From the NCBI RefSeq assembly GCF_001512305.1, contig NZ_LNUT01000004.1, forward strand, positions 1 to 49,023: 49,023 bases of DNA. Direction: 5' to 3'. The position numbers and the translations under genes are program-made. This document shows, one piece after another, positions 17,631-25,647 of the stretch (positions are counted from its first letter, which is position 1; each line of letters starts with the position of its first letter). Below the pieces are notes generated by a model, which saw only the letters and a list, made by a program, of their open reading frames with translations, had not been told where the DNA came from and did no database searches. This DNA comes from Arthrobacter sp. EPSL27. GTDB taxonomy: Bacteria; Actinomycetota; Actinomycetes; Actinomycetales; Micrococcaceae.

Positions 17631-18409
17631 CCGGAACCCGCGACCCCCAGCAGGATGGCAGCATCCACGCGATGCTCCGTGATTCCGGGCTCGAGTCCTC
17701 CACGGATCTCCGCAGCTCCCTCGAGGAACTGCGCGCCCTGGTGCCGGACCGCGCCCCGGCGCCCCGCGCCGACCTTGCCGCGATCCTGTCCGGCGGGCAC
17801 GGAGCCGGCGCCGCAACAGAAGCCGCCACCACGATGATGCCCGCCGTCACGGACGCCACGACGGCGATGCCCGCCGTCGGAGCCGCGGACCAGCCCGGTG
17901 AAGACCTGCCGGCCGGCGTCGTGAGCCTCACCGAGCGCCGCGGCCGGAAGCGCAGGCTGGCGATCATCGGAGGCGCCGTGATCGGCGCCATGACCCTCGG
18001 GGCCGGCGCCGTGGCGGCCTCCAGCGAGGATTTCCGGGACAGCGTCAGCAAGACCGTCGGCATCATCTGGCAGCCGGTTGACGAGGCGCCCGACGTCGCC
18101 CCCGAACCCGCCATTACCTCGCCGGCAGACGTCCCGGCAGCGCCCGCGCCCGCAAAGGTGCCGGGCGGTGCCACACCGCCGGCGGCCGGCGTCGTACCCC
18201 CCGGCTCCACCGGCACGACTCCTGCGACGCCCGCAGCCCCCGCTCCGCCGGCTGTCGGCCGCGACGGCGTCCTTCCGGACCCGCCCCGCCGTCCCGTCAG
18301 CCCGGGCGTGCCCGGGCTTCCCGCGCCGGGCGGAGACCGGGGTGTGCCGTCGGAGCCGAAGCCGGAACCGACGGTTCCCGCGGTGCTCCCCACACTCCCC
18401 AGCAACTAA
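17627..18409 (+). CDS. Single-pass membrane protein, candidate anti-sigma partner
   Basis: The 260-residue protein has a cytosolic part of about 105 residues, a basic RRGRKRR stop-transfer flank, one membrane segment (about 111-130, LAIIGGAVIGAMTLGAGAVAA) and an outer C-terminal part of about 130 residues rich in Pro, Ala and Gly. It overlaps the ECF sigma gene by ATGA, the usual position of an anti-sigma factor. It lacks the HxxxCxxC zinc motif of ZAS anti-sigma factors, so the sigma-binding role is inferred from position only. A short helix near the N-terminus (HAMLRDSGLESSTDLRSSLEEL) could be the binding element. A strong hairpin terminator follows. Confidence 0.65.
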   Translation: MTGTRDPQQDGSIHAMLRDSGLESSTDLRSSLEELRALVPDRAPAPRADLAAILSGGHGAGAATEAATTMMPAVTDATTAMPAVGAADQPGEDLPAGVVSLTERRGRKRRLAIIGGAVIGAMTLGAGAVAASSEDFRDSVSKTVGIIWQPVDEAPDVAPEPAITSPADVPAAPAPAKVPGGATPPAAGVVPPGSTGTTPATPAAPAPPAVGRDGVLPDPPRRPVSPGVPGLPAPGGDRGVPSEPKPEPTVPAVLPTLPSN

Positions 18410-18432
18410 CCGGCCGGTCCGGAACAACAGAA

Positions 18433-18469
18433 ATGCGGGCCCGCTGTCGTTGGAACAGCGGGCCCGCAT
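18433..18469. terminator. Bidirectional hairpin terminator
   Basis: ATGCGGGCCCGCTGT (18433-18447) pairs perfectly with 18455-18469 around a 7-nt loop. It lies between the convergent sigma operon and the sulfur operon. Part of the right arm (GGGCCCGCATGCTTG) is repeated about 25 bases on. Confidence 0.75.
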
Positions 18470-18512
18470 GCTTGTTCGGCGACCCGGGCCCGCATGCTTG
18501 CGGCAGAAGAGG

Positions 18513-19007
18513 CTAGGCCAGGACCTGCCGCTTGGAGGAGATGACGCCGGTATCGAACCCGGCCAGGTGCAGGCCGCCGTGGAAACGGGCATGCTCAATC
18601 TTCACGCACCGGTCCATCACGACGTCGAGCCCGGCGGCTTCCGCTTCCTTGGCGACGTCCTCGTGCCATGAGCCCAGCTGCAGCCAGAGCGTCTTGGCGC
18701 CGGCTGCGATGGCCTCGTCCAGGACGCCCGGCAGGTCATCGTGCTTGCGGAACACGTCAACAATGTCCGGGCTTTCCGGCAGGTCCGCGAGCGAGGCGTA
18801 CGTGGGTTCGCCCAGGATCTCCTTGACCACGGGGTTGACGAAGTACACCGTGTAGCGTGTGGAGGACTGCAGGTAGGTCGCCACAAAGTAGCTGGCGCGG
18901 GACGGCTTGTCCGAGGCGCCCACAATGGCAATGGACTTGGCCTGCCGCAGCAGGTTCAGCCGTTCCGGCGCCGAGGGCCCGGTCCAGGTCCGCTCTTCAA
19001 CAGTCAT
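18513..19007 (-). CDS. CoA-binding (YccU-like) protein, last gene of the sulfur operon
   Basis: The 164-residue protein is a CoA_binding Rossmann domain: SIAIVGASDKPSRASYFVATYL (about 25-46), YFVNPVVKEILG, a DIVDVFRKHDDLPGVLDEAI segment and TLWLQLGSWHEDVAKEAEAAGLDVVMDRCVKIEH. A shorter relative is at 26856-27281 beside the same operon. Its ATG overlaps the metY stop (TGATG), so it is the seventh gene of the SAM-riboswitch operon. Proteins of this family next to O-acetylhomoserine sulfhydrylase recur in actinobacteria; binding of acetyl-CoA or CoA to adjust that pathway is a plausible but unproven job. The conserved cysteine in MDRCVKIEH is worth noting. Confidence 0.8.
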   Translation of the reverse strand: MTVEERTWTGPSAPERLNLLRQAKSIAIVGASDKPSRASYFVATYLQSSTRYTVYFVNPVVKEILGEPTYASLADLPESPDIVDVFRKHDDLPGVLDEAIAAGAKTLWLQLGSWHEDVAKEAEAAGLDVVMDRCVKIEHARFHGGLHLAGFDTGVISSKRQVLA

Positions 19008-20365
19008 CAGTTCGCTCCGATCGTGCAGGACTCAGCGTCAGCGGGTTCAGTGCCGGGGGTTGACTCACCCTCGGCGGCGGCGCCGGCCGCGGCGGTGAGG
19101 GCCTGGTCGAGGTCCCACAGGATGTCCTCGATGTCCTCAAGCCCGACCGAGATGCGGACCAGGTCCTCGGGGACACCCGCGGACTCGAGCTGTTCCGGGC
19201 TGAGCTGCTGGTGGGTGGTGGAACCGGGATGGATCACCAGGGTCCGCGAATCGCCGACGTTGGCCAGGTGCGAGGCCAGCTGCAGGGACTCGATGAACTT
19301 CTGGCCCGCGGCCCGGCCGCCCTTCACCCCGAAGGAGAACACCGAGCCGGGGCCCAGCGGCAGGTATTTCGCCGCCCGTTCGAAGTGCGGGTGCGAGGGC
19401 AGGCCGGAGAAATTCACGTACGCCACGCGCTCGTCCGCCTCCAGCCACTCCGCCACAGCCTGCGCGTTCCGCAGGTGCTCGTCGAGGCGCTGCGGGAGGG
19501 TCTCGACGCCCTGCAGGAGCTGGAAGGCCGACTGCGGGGACAGCGCCGGGCCGATGTCGCGCAGCTGCTCGCAGCGCAGCTTGGTGAGGAAGCCGTACTC
19601 GCCGAAGTTCCCCCACCAGGAGACGTTGCCGTAGGAGGCGACGGGCTCGGTCATGGCGGGGAACTTGCCGTTGCCCCAGTTGAACCGGCCGCTTTCGACG
19701 ATCACGCCGCCCAGGGTGGTGCCGTGCCCGCCGAGGAACTTGGTGGCGGAGTGGATCACAATGTCCGCCCCGTGCTCGATCGGCCGCACGAGGTACGGGG
19801 TGCTCAAGGTGGCGTCGACCACGAGGGGGATGCCGGCGTCGCGCGCCACTTTGGCCAGCCCCTCCAGGTCCTGGACCTCCGACGACGGGTTGGCCACCAC
19901 CTCGACGAAGATCGCCTTGGTGTTCTCCCGGACCGCGGCGGCGTAGTCCGCGGGGTCGGTCCCGGGGACGAACGTGGTGTCCACCCCGAACCGGCGCAGC
20001 GTGACGTCGAGCTGGGTTACGGTGCCGCCGTAGAGCTGGGAGGCCGCGACGATGTGGTCGCCGGACTGGGTCAGCGCGGCGAAGGTGATGAACTCCGCGG
20101 CCATGCCCGAGGACGTGGCCACGGCGCCGATGCCGCCCTCCAGGGACGCGATGCGCTCCTCGAACGCGGCCACGGTGGGGTTGCCGATCCGGGAGTAGAT
20201 GTTGCCGTACTTCTGCAGCGCGAAGAGGTTGGCGGCGTCCTGGGTGTCCTTGAACACGAAGGACGTGGTCTGGTAAATCGGCACGGCGCGGGCGCCGTGC
20301 TCGGCGTCGGGCGTGCCACCGGCGTGCAGTGCGCGGGTGCGGAACCCGAAGGTACGGTCAGCCAT
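19007..20365 (-). CDS. metY: O-acetylhomoserine sulfhydrylase
   Basis: The 452-residue PLP enzyme makes homocysteine from O-acetylhomoserine and sulfide (or methionine from methanethiol). It is of the Cys/Met metabolism family: TRALHAGGTPD at the start, YGNIYSRIGNPT (about 53-64), SSGMAAE (about 85), the PLP lysine K209 in HSATKFLGGHGTT, and HPGSTTHQQLS near residue 385, typical of the long MetY branch. The length, about 430-450, fits MetY rather than MetB. It overlaps sfnG upstream (TAATG) and the CoA-binding gene downstream. The SAM riboswitch at the head of the operon would turn it off when methionine/SAM is plentiful. Confidence 0.93.
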   Translation of the reverse strand: MADRTFGFRTRALHAGGTPDAEHGARAVPIYQTTSFVFKDTQDAANLFALQKYGNIYSRIGNPTVAAFEERIASLEGGIGAVATSSGMAAEFITFAALTQSGDHIVAASQLYGGTVTQLDVTLRRFGVDTTFVPGTDPADYAAAVRENTKAIFVEVVANPSSEVQDLEGLAKVARDAGIPLVVDATLSTPYLVRPIEHGADIVIHSATKFLGGHGTTLGGVIVESGRFNWGNGKFPAMTEPVASYGNVSWWGNFGEYGFLTKLRCEQLRDIGPALSPQSAFQLLQGVETLPQRLDEHLRNAQAVAEWLEADERVAYVNFSGLPSHPHFERAAKYLPLGPGSVFSFGVKGGRAAGQKFIESLQLASHLANVGDSRTLVIHPGSTTHQQLSPEQLESAGVPEDLVRISVGLEDIEDILWDLDQALTAAAGAAAEGESTPGTEPADAESCTIGAN

Positions 20366-21609
20366 TACGCGTTCACCTCAATCTTGGTAGCAGGAGTGGA
20401 TGGGCCCACGCCCGCAGGGTTCCCTGGCCGAGCTTGCGAGGCTAGGGGGCGGGTGGGGACCAGTTCGGTGCCGTGTTTGCGGGCCAGGTCGGCCTCGAGC
20501 TCGCGGACGATCGGCAGGATGTCCTGACCGAACGCGGCCACCTCCTCCTGGAAGTGCAGGTAGCAGGTCAGGAGCAGGTTCACCCCGATCTTCTTGTACT
20601 CGACGATCCGTTCCGCGATCTGCTCCGGGGTGCCGATCAGCTGGGTCTTGAACCCGTCGTTGTACTGGATCAGGTCCTCGAAGCTGGAGTCGGCCCACAT
20701 GCCTTTGCCGTCCTTGGTGGACGCGCCGGCCTCCTGGACCGCGTCGCGGAAACCTTCGACGGCGGGCTTGTGCGCCTTTGCCACGATCTCCCGGAGGGTC
20801 TCGCGGGCCTCCTTCTCGGAATCCCGGGCGATGACGAAGCCGTTGAGGCCGAATTTCGGGGCCGCGAGGGCACCCTCGGTGCCCCGGCCGGACTCTCGGG
20901 CGGAGGCCACGACGCCGGCGATGTTCTCCTTGAAGCCTTCCAGGTCCTTGCCGTTGGAGAAGTACCAGTCAGCCACCCGGCCGGCGGTGGCCTGGGCGGC
21001 GGTGGAGTTGCCGCCGAAGAAGATGTCCGGGTGGGCCCGGCCCGGCACGTCCACCGGGGCGGGCTGCAGGGTGAAGTCGGTGATGTTGTAGTACTTGCCG
21101 GACTGGCTGAAGTTCTTTTCGGTCAGCAGGCCGCGGAGGACCTTGATGAATTCCTCCGTGCGGACGTAGCGCTCGTCGTGCTCCAGCCATTCGAGGCCGA
21201 AGTTTTCGAACTCCGCCTTGAGCCAGCCCGAGACGATGTTCACGGCGGCGCGGCCGTTGGAGATGTGGTCCGCGGTGATGAGGTATTTCGCCAGGACACC
21301 GGGGTGCCACATGCCGGGGTGGACGGCGGCGATGACCTTCAGCCGCTCGGTCGCGGCCAGCAGGCCCAGGCTGAACGAGGTGGCCTCGTGCTGCTTGTCG
21401 GCGCCGTAGGAGGCGGCGTAGCGGGTCTGGGTGAGGGCGTATTCGAAGCCGGAGTTCTCCGCGATCCGGGCCAGCTTCTTGTTGTATTCGAAGTCCCAGC
21501 CGGTGCGCTGTTCAATGGTGGAGACCACCAGGCCGCCGGAGACATTCGGGACCCAGTAGGCGAACTTGAGCGGTTCGGAAAGACGGGCGACGTTGCTGAT
21601 GTCAGTCAT
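20365..21609 (-). CDS. sfnG: Dimethylsulfone monooxygenase-type FMNH2-dependent enzyme
   Basis: The 414-residue luciferase-like protein closely follows the SfnG pattern: LKFAYWVPNVSGGLVVSTIEQRT (the signature start, split over residues 13-35), ENSGFEYALTQTRYAASYGA, then WLEHDERYVRTEEFIKVLRGL and DIFFGGNSTAAQ. SfnG oxidises dimethylsulfone to methanesulfinate with reduced FMN and oxygen. No flavin reductase gene is in the window, so FMNH2 must come from elsewhere. It lies in the SAM-regulated operon between acetyl-CoA synthetase (ATGA overlap) and metY, so its role is to free sulfur for homocysteine. The residues beyond about 375 are a low-complexity Pro-rich tail. A related alkanesulfonate activity cannot be excluded. 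Confidence 0.85.
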   Translation of the reverse strand: MTDISNVARLSEPLKFAYWVPNVSGGLVVSTIEQRTGWDFEYNKKLARIAENSGFEYALTQTRYAASYGADKQHEATSFSLGLLAATERLKVIAAVHPGMWHPGVLAKYLITADHISNGRAAVNIVSGWLKAEFENFGLEWLEHDERYVRTEEFIKVLRGLLTEKNFSQSGKYYNITDFTLQPAPVDVPGRAHPDIFFGGNSTAAQATAGRVADWYFSNGKDLEGFKENIAGVVASARESGRGTEGALAAPKFGLNGFVIARDSEKEARETLREIVAKAHKPAVEGFRDAVQEAGASTKDGKGMWADSSFEDLIQYNDGFKTQLIGTPEQIAERIVEYKKIGVNLLLTCYLHFQEEVAAFGQDILPIVRELEADLARKHGTELVPTRPLASQARPGNPAGVGPSTPATKIEVNA

Positions 21610-23609
21610 GGGAGTTCCTTACTTGCTGGTGGTGCGGTGGTGTCGTTGCGTTCACGAAGGACGGACTGGATGCCGGCGATACACGGTTCGTTCTGCAGGG
21701 AGGTGGTGTCGCCGAGCGGGGTGCCTTCGAACAGCTGGGTCAGCAGCCGGCGCATGATCTTGCCGCTGCGGGTCTTCGGCACGTCGGGAACGACGACGAC
21801 GTCGCGCGGCTTGGCGATCGGGCCGATCGCCTTCGCGACGTGCGCCTGCAGGGCACCCTGGATCCCGGCGACTGCCGAAGAGTCTTTCAGGGTGACGAAC
21901 GCGACGATGGCGTGGCCGGTTTTCGGGTCCGGGACCGGGCAGACGCCGGCCTCCACCACGTCCGGGTGGGCGACGAGTGCCGATTCGATCTCGATCGTGG
22001 AGAGCAGGTGGCCGGAGACGTTGAGGGTGTCGTCCACCCGCCCCAGGATCCAGATATCGCCGTCGTCGTCGTACTTGGCACCGTCGCCGGCGAGGAACCA
22101 GCCCTGGTCGGCGTACTGCCGCCAGTACGAGTCGAAGTACCGCCGCGGGTTGCCCCACACGGTGCGGGCGATGGCGGGCCCGGGGGCGTCCACCACAATG
22201 AAGCCTTGGACGCCCGGCGGCACGGTGTTGCCGGCGTCGTCCACGATCCGGGTGCTGACGCCGGGCAGCGGGCGGGCGGCGCAGCCGGGCTTGAAAGCCG
22301 TGTCGGTGGGGGCGGGGGAGAGGATGGTGGCTCCTGTTTCGGACTGCCACCAGGTGTCCACCACGGGTGCGGTGCCCGCGCCCACGTTGTCCCGCAGCCA
22401 GCGCCAGGCCTCGGGGTTGACGGCCTCGCCCACCGTGCCCAGCAGCCGGATGGAGGAGAGGTCGTAGCCGGCCGGGACGCCGTCCGGGAACCAGCCCATG
22501 AGGGACCGGACCAGGGTGGGCGCGGTGTAGTACTGCGTGACGCCGTAGCGTTCGATGATCTCGAAGTGCCGGCCGGGGTGCGGGGTGTTCGGGGTGCCCT
22601 CGAAGATCACCTGGGTGGCGCCGTTGGACAGGGGCCCGTACAGCTCGTACGTGTGGGCCGTGACCCAGGCGAGGTCCGCCGTGCACCAGTGGACGTCCCG
22701 GTCGCGCAGCGCGGGGTCCGGGTTGCTGAAGAGGTGTTCGAAACTCCAGGACGCCTGCGTGAGGTACCCGCCGGAGGTGTGCACCAGGCCCTTGGGCTTG
22801 CCGGTGGTGCCGGAGGTGTACATGATGAACAGCGGCGTCTCGGCGTCGAACGCTTCCGCGTGGTGGACGTCGGAGGCCTGCCCGACGGCGTCGTGCCACC
22901 ACACGTCGCGGCCCGCCGCCATGGGAACGGTGTGCAGGAGCTCCGGCGCCGTGGTCCGGTTGACCACGAGGACGTGCTCGATCGCGTTGTCCCCGGACAC
23001 GGCGGCGTCCGCGTTGTCCTTCACCGGCACGGCGGTGCCGCGGCGGAACTGGCCGTCCGTGGTGACCAGGAGTTTGGCGCCGGTGTCCTCCACCCGGAAG
23101 CGGAGCGCCTCGGCTGAGAAACCGCCAAAGACCAGCGAGTGGATGGCGCCGATCCGGGCCACGGCCAGGGTGATGATCACGGTTTCCGGGATGACCGGGA
23201 GGTAGATCACCACCCGGTCGCCCTTGGTGATGCCGAGGTCCAGGAGTGCGTTGGCGGCCTTGGAGACCTCGCGCTGGAGGTCCGCGTAGGTGATGGTGCG
23301 GCGGTCGCCCGGCTCGCCTTCGAAGTGCAAGGCGACCTTGTCTCCGCGTCCCGCCGCTACATGGCGGTCGACGCAGTTGGCGGCGACGTTGAGCCGCCCG
23401 CCCTCGAACCAGGTGATCTCCGGGCCGAGGCCGGCCGCGGCGTCGGCCGGGACGCGGCGGTGGGTGGTGTGCCAGGGCCGGTCCTGCCCGGGCACCTCCT
23501 CCCAGTCGAGCCGGAGGGCCGCCGCTTCCCAGAAAGCGAGGCGTTCCGCTTCCGTGGCCGGGGCTCCGGCCGGGATCACGGCAGGGGCCGTTGCTGTGCT
23601 TATGCCCAT
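21606..23609 (-). CDS. acs: Acetyl-CoA synthetase within the sulfur operon
   Basis: This 667-residue AMP-forming ligase has the N-terminal ACAS_N region (about 30-90), YTSGTTGKPKGLVHT (about 267-281), DTWWQSETGA (about 420), RVDDTLNVSGHLLST and the C-terminal RSGKIMRRLL with the catalytic lysine. It is of the long Acs type, distinct from the AcsA at 2.3-4.2 kb. Its ATG (23609) overlaps the permease gene by 10 bases and its stop overlaps the sfnG start (ATGA). Its place just before sfnG and metY suggests supply of acetyl-CoA for O-acetylhomoserine, or activation of a sulfur-containing acid such as sulfoacetate. Both ideas are inference; the substrate pocket was not analysed. Confidence 0.9.
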   Translation of the reverse strand: MGISTATAPAVIPAGAPATEAERLAFWEAAALRLDWEEVPGQDRPWHTTHRRVPADAAAGLGPEITWFEGGRLNVAANCVDRHVAAGRGDKVALHFEGEPGDRRTITYADLQREVSKAANALLDLGITKGDRVVIYLPVIPETVIITLAVARIGAIHSLVFGGFSAEALRFRVEDTGAKLLVTTDGQFRRGTAVPVKDNADAAVSGDNAIEHVLVVNRTTAPELLHTVPMAAGRDVWWHDAVGQASDVHHAEAFDAETPLFIMYTSGTTGKPKGLVHTSGGYLTQASWSFEHLFSNPDPALRDRDVHWCTADLAWVTAHTYELYGPLSNGATQVIFEGTPNTPHPGRHFEIIERYGVTQYYTAPTLVRSLMGWFPDGVPAGYDLSSIRLLGTVGEAVNPEAWRWLRDNVGAGTAPVVDTWWQSETGATILSPAPTDTAFKPGCAARPLPGVSTRIVDDAGNTVPPGVQGFIVVDAPGPAIARTVWGNPRRYFDSYWRQYADQGWFLAGDGAKYDDDGDIWILGRVDDTLNVSGHLLSTIEIESALVAHPDVVEAGVCPVPDPKTGHAIVAFVTLKDSSAVAGIQGALQAHVAKAIGPIAKPRDVVVVPDVPKTRSGKIMRRLLTQLFEGTPLGDTTSLQNEPCIAGIQSVLRERNDTTAPPASKELP

Positions 23610-24511
23610 CGTTTCACCGCCCATTTCTCTGCGAGGCCCAGCAGGGCGTCGGTGGTTTTCCCGATCACGGCCAGCAGCACGATGGCCAGCAGGAGCCGGT
23701 CGGTGCGGCCGTTGTTTTGCGAGTCGGTCAGCAGGAAGCCCAGGCCCATGGAGGAAGCGATGAGTTCCGCGGCCACCAGGAACAGCCACGCCTGGGCGAG
23801 GGCCAGCCGCAGGCCGGAGAACACAGCCGGAACCACGGCGGGAAGCTGGACGGTGGTCAGCAGCTTCACGCCCTTGAGCCCGAAGGCGCGGGCCGCTTCC
23901 ACCAGGTTCCGGTCCACGTGCCGCAGTGCGAGGGAGACCGTGGTGAACACCGGGAAGAACGCGCCGATGAGGATCAGGGTGATTTTGGAGTCCTCGCCGA
24001 TCTTCATCCAGAGGATCAGGAGCGGCACCCACGCGAGCGACGGGACGGCGCGGAGCGCGCCGATGGTCGGTGCCAGCAGGGCATCCGCAACCTTGGACAG
24101 GCCCACCAGCGAGCCGAGCACCAGGCCCAGGGCCGCGCCGGCGGCGAAGCCGATCAGCACCCGCTGGGTGGAGATGGCGATGTGCTGGCCAAGCTGCCCG
24201 CGCTGGAGGAGGTCGATCCCGGCCTCGAACACCATGGCCGGCGGCGGGAGCTGCACCACGCTGAACGCCCCGGCCGCCGTGGACAGCTGCCAGGCAGCCA
24301 GCACCGCGGCGGGAATGATCAATCCAAGGAGCAGACGCGCCCAGCCGTTGGCCAGGATCCCGGCGGGGGACCATCCGTTCGCCGGGGAGCCGCTCGGACC
24401 CGAATCGGGCGAGCCCGGCCGGGCAGCGTCTGCCGGAGTTGCGGGGGCGGCTGCAGCGCGCCCGTCCGCAACAGTAGTGCCGGTGAGATGAGGGGTTCCT
24501 GAGTGCGACAT
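23600..24511 (-). CDS. ssuC: Aliphatic sulfonate-type ABC transporter permease
   Basis: The 303-residue membrane protein has a Pro/Ala-rich cytosolic leader of about 50 residues and then six membrane segments. The EAA-type loop that contacts the ATPase is at about 200-220 (LVEAARAFGLKGVKLLTTVQLP). Between it and the preceding helix lies RAVPSLAWVPLLILWMKIGEDSK, typical of the SsuC/TauC family, where it is usually WFGIGE; here WMKIGE. It overlaps the binding-protein gene (TGATG) and acs. With the flanking SsuA and SsuB it should import sulfonates or sulfones into the cytoplasm. Confidence 0.88.
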   Translation of the reverse strand: MSHSGTPHLTGTTVADGRAAAAPATPADAARPGSPDSGPSGSPANGWSPAGILANGWARLLLGLIIPAAVLAAWQLSTAAGAFSVVQLPPPAMVFEAGIDLLQRGQLGQHIAISTQRVLIGFAAGAALGLVLGSLVGLSKVADALLAPTIGALRAVPSLAWVPLLILWMKIGEDSKITLILIGAFFPVFTTVSLALRHVDRNLVEAARAFGLKGVKLLTTVQLPAVVPAVFSGLRLALAQAWLFLVAAELIASSMGLGFLLTDSQNNGRTDRLLLAIVLLAVIGKTTDALLGLAEKWAVKRWA

Positions 24512-25554
24512 CAGGAATCCTTGATGGCGGACGGATCCGCCTTCTTCACCAGCGAGTCATCAAGAAGGGAGGCCACGGCGTCGTCGATCTGCTGCTGGCT
24601 GGCCACATCGCCGGTCTCCACGAACGTGGGGCCGATCTTCGCCAGAACCTTGCGCTGCGCATCGCCTGGTGCCGGATCGACGTCGAGGTTGCTGCGCTCC
24701 AGCACCACGGTCTTCGCGACGGCGAGGTCCAGGCCGGCGACGTCGGCGAGGATCTGCGCCGTCTCGTCCGGGTTCGCGGCGGCCCAGGCGCGGGCCTTCT
24801 CATAGGCGTTGACCACGGCCTGCGCCTGCTGCGGCTTGTTCGCCAGGAACGATTCCGTGGCGTTCAGGAAGCCGTAGGTGTTGAACGAGAGGTTCCGGTA
24901 GAACAGCTTGGCGCCCTTCTGTTCCGCGCCGGCCATGATGGGGTCCAGTCCCGACCAGGCATCCACCGAGCCGTTTTCCAGCGCGGCGCGCCCGTCCGCG
25001 TGCTGCAGGTTCTGCACCGTGACGTCCTGCGCGGAGACCCCGGCCTCGGCAAGGGACTGCAGCAGGAAGAAGTAGGGGTCGGTGCCCTTGGTCGCGGCGA
25101 CGGACTTGCCCTTGAGGTCGGCCACGGCGGCGATGCCTGAGGACTCCTTCGCCACCAGGGCCGCCCATTCCGGCTGGGAGTAGATGTCGATGGTCTTGAT
25201 CGGCGACCCGTTGGCGCGGGCCAGCAGCGCGGCGGACCCGGCAGTGGAGCCGACGTCGATCGCCCCGGAGCGCAGCGCCTCGTTGGCCTTGTTGGACCCC
25301 GCGGACTGGACCCAGTTGACGGTGACGCCCTGGTCCTTAAGGGAGGCCTCCAGCCAGCCCTTTTCCTTGATCACCAGGCTGAGCGGGTTGTAGGTGGCGA
25401 AGTCGATGTTGAGCGTGCCGCCCTCGACGGCGGCGTTTGCCGCGGGGGTTCCGCCGGAGCCTTCCCCTGCGACGCAGCCTGTGAGGGCGAGGGCGGCGGA
25501 GACGGCGGCGGCGCCGAGGACTGAACGGCGGGTGGCCTTGCGGGCGAACGGCAT
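24511..25554 (-). CDS. ssuA: Aliphatic sulfonate-type ABC transporter binding lipoprotein
   Basis: The 347-residue protein has an N-terminal twin-arginine-like signal (ATRRSVLG) ending in a lipobox LTGC with the lipid-bearing cysteine at residue 27. The mature part is of the SsuA/NMT1-like fold: the DFATYNPLSLVIKEKGWLE start, GSTAGSAALLARANG, GKSVAATKGTDPYFFLLQSL and AWSGLDPIMAGAE. It binds a sulfonate-type ligand outside the membrane and passes it to SsuC. AGGAG lies right before the ATG. It is 93 bases after ssuB; the gap shows no gene. The exact ligand, sulfonate or sulfone, is unknown. Confidence 0.87.
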   Translation of the reverse strand: MPFARKATRRSVLGAAAVSAALALTGCVAGEGSGGTPAANAAVEGGTLNIDFATYNPLSLVIKEKGWLEASLKDQGVTVNWVQSAGSNKANEALRSGAIDVGSTAGSAALLARANGSPIKTIDIYSQPEWAALVAKESSGIAAVADLKGKSVAATKGTDPYFFLLQSLAEAGVSAQDVTVQNLQHADGRAALENGSVDAWSGLDPIMAGAEQKGAKLFYRNLSFNTYGFLNATESFLANKPQQAQAVVNAYEKARAWAAANPDETAQILADVAGLDLAVAKTVVLERSNLDVDPAPGDAQRKVLAKIGPTFVETGDVASQQQIDDAVASLLDDSLVKKADPSAIKDS

Positions 25555-25647
25555 GGTGCTCCTTTGGGGCTGAGCGAATGGAGAGATTGGGGGAAATCGG
25601 GGACAGGGGACGTCCGGGACGTGCCCGGAGGCGGCTGCTGGGAGCGG

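Noticed and set aside
20473..22467. 664-codon plus-strand frame over sfnG and acs
   Set aside because: It is antisense to two overlapping genes with strong motifs and has no recognisable protein features.
21606..24374. A single 922-codon frame spanning the permease and acetyl-CoA synthetase
   Set aside because: The first 255 codons are the out-of-frame shadow of the permease gene. The synthetase starts at ATG 23609.
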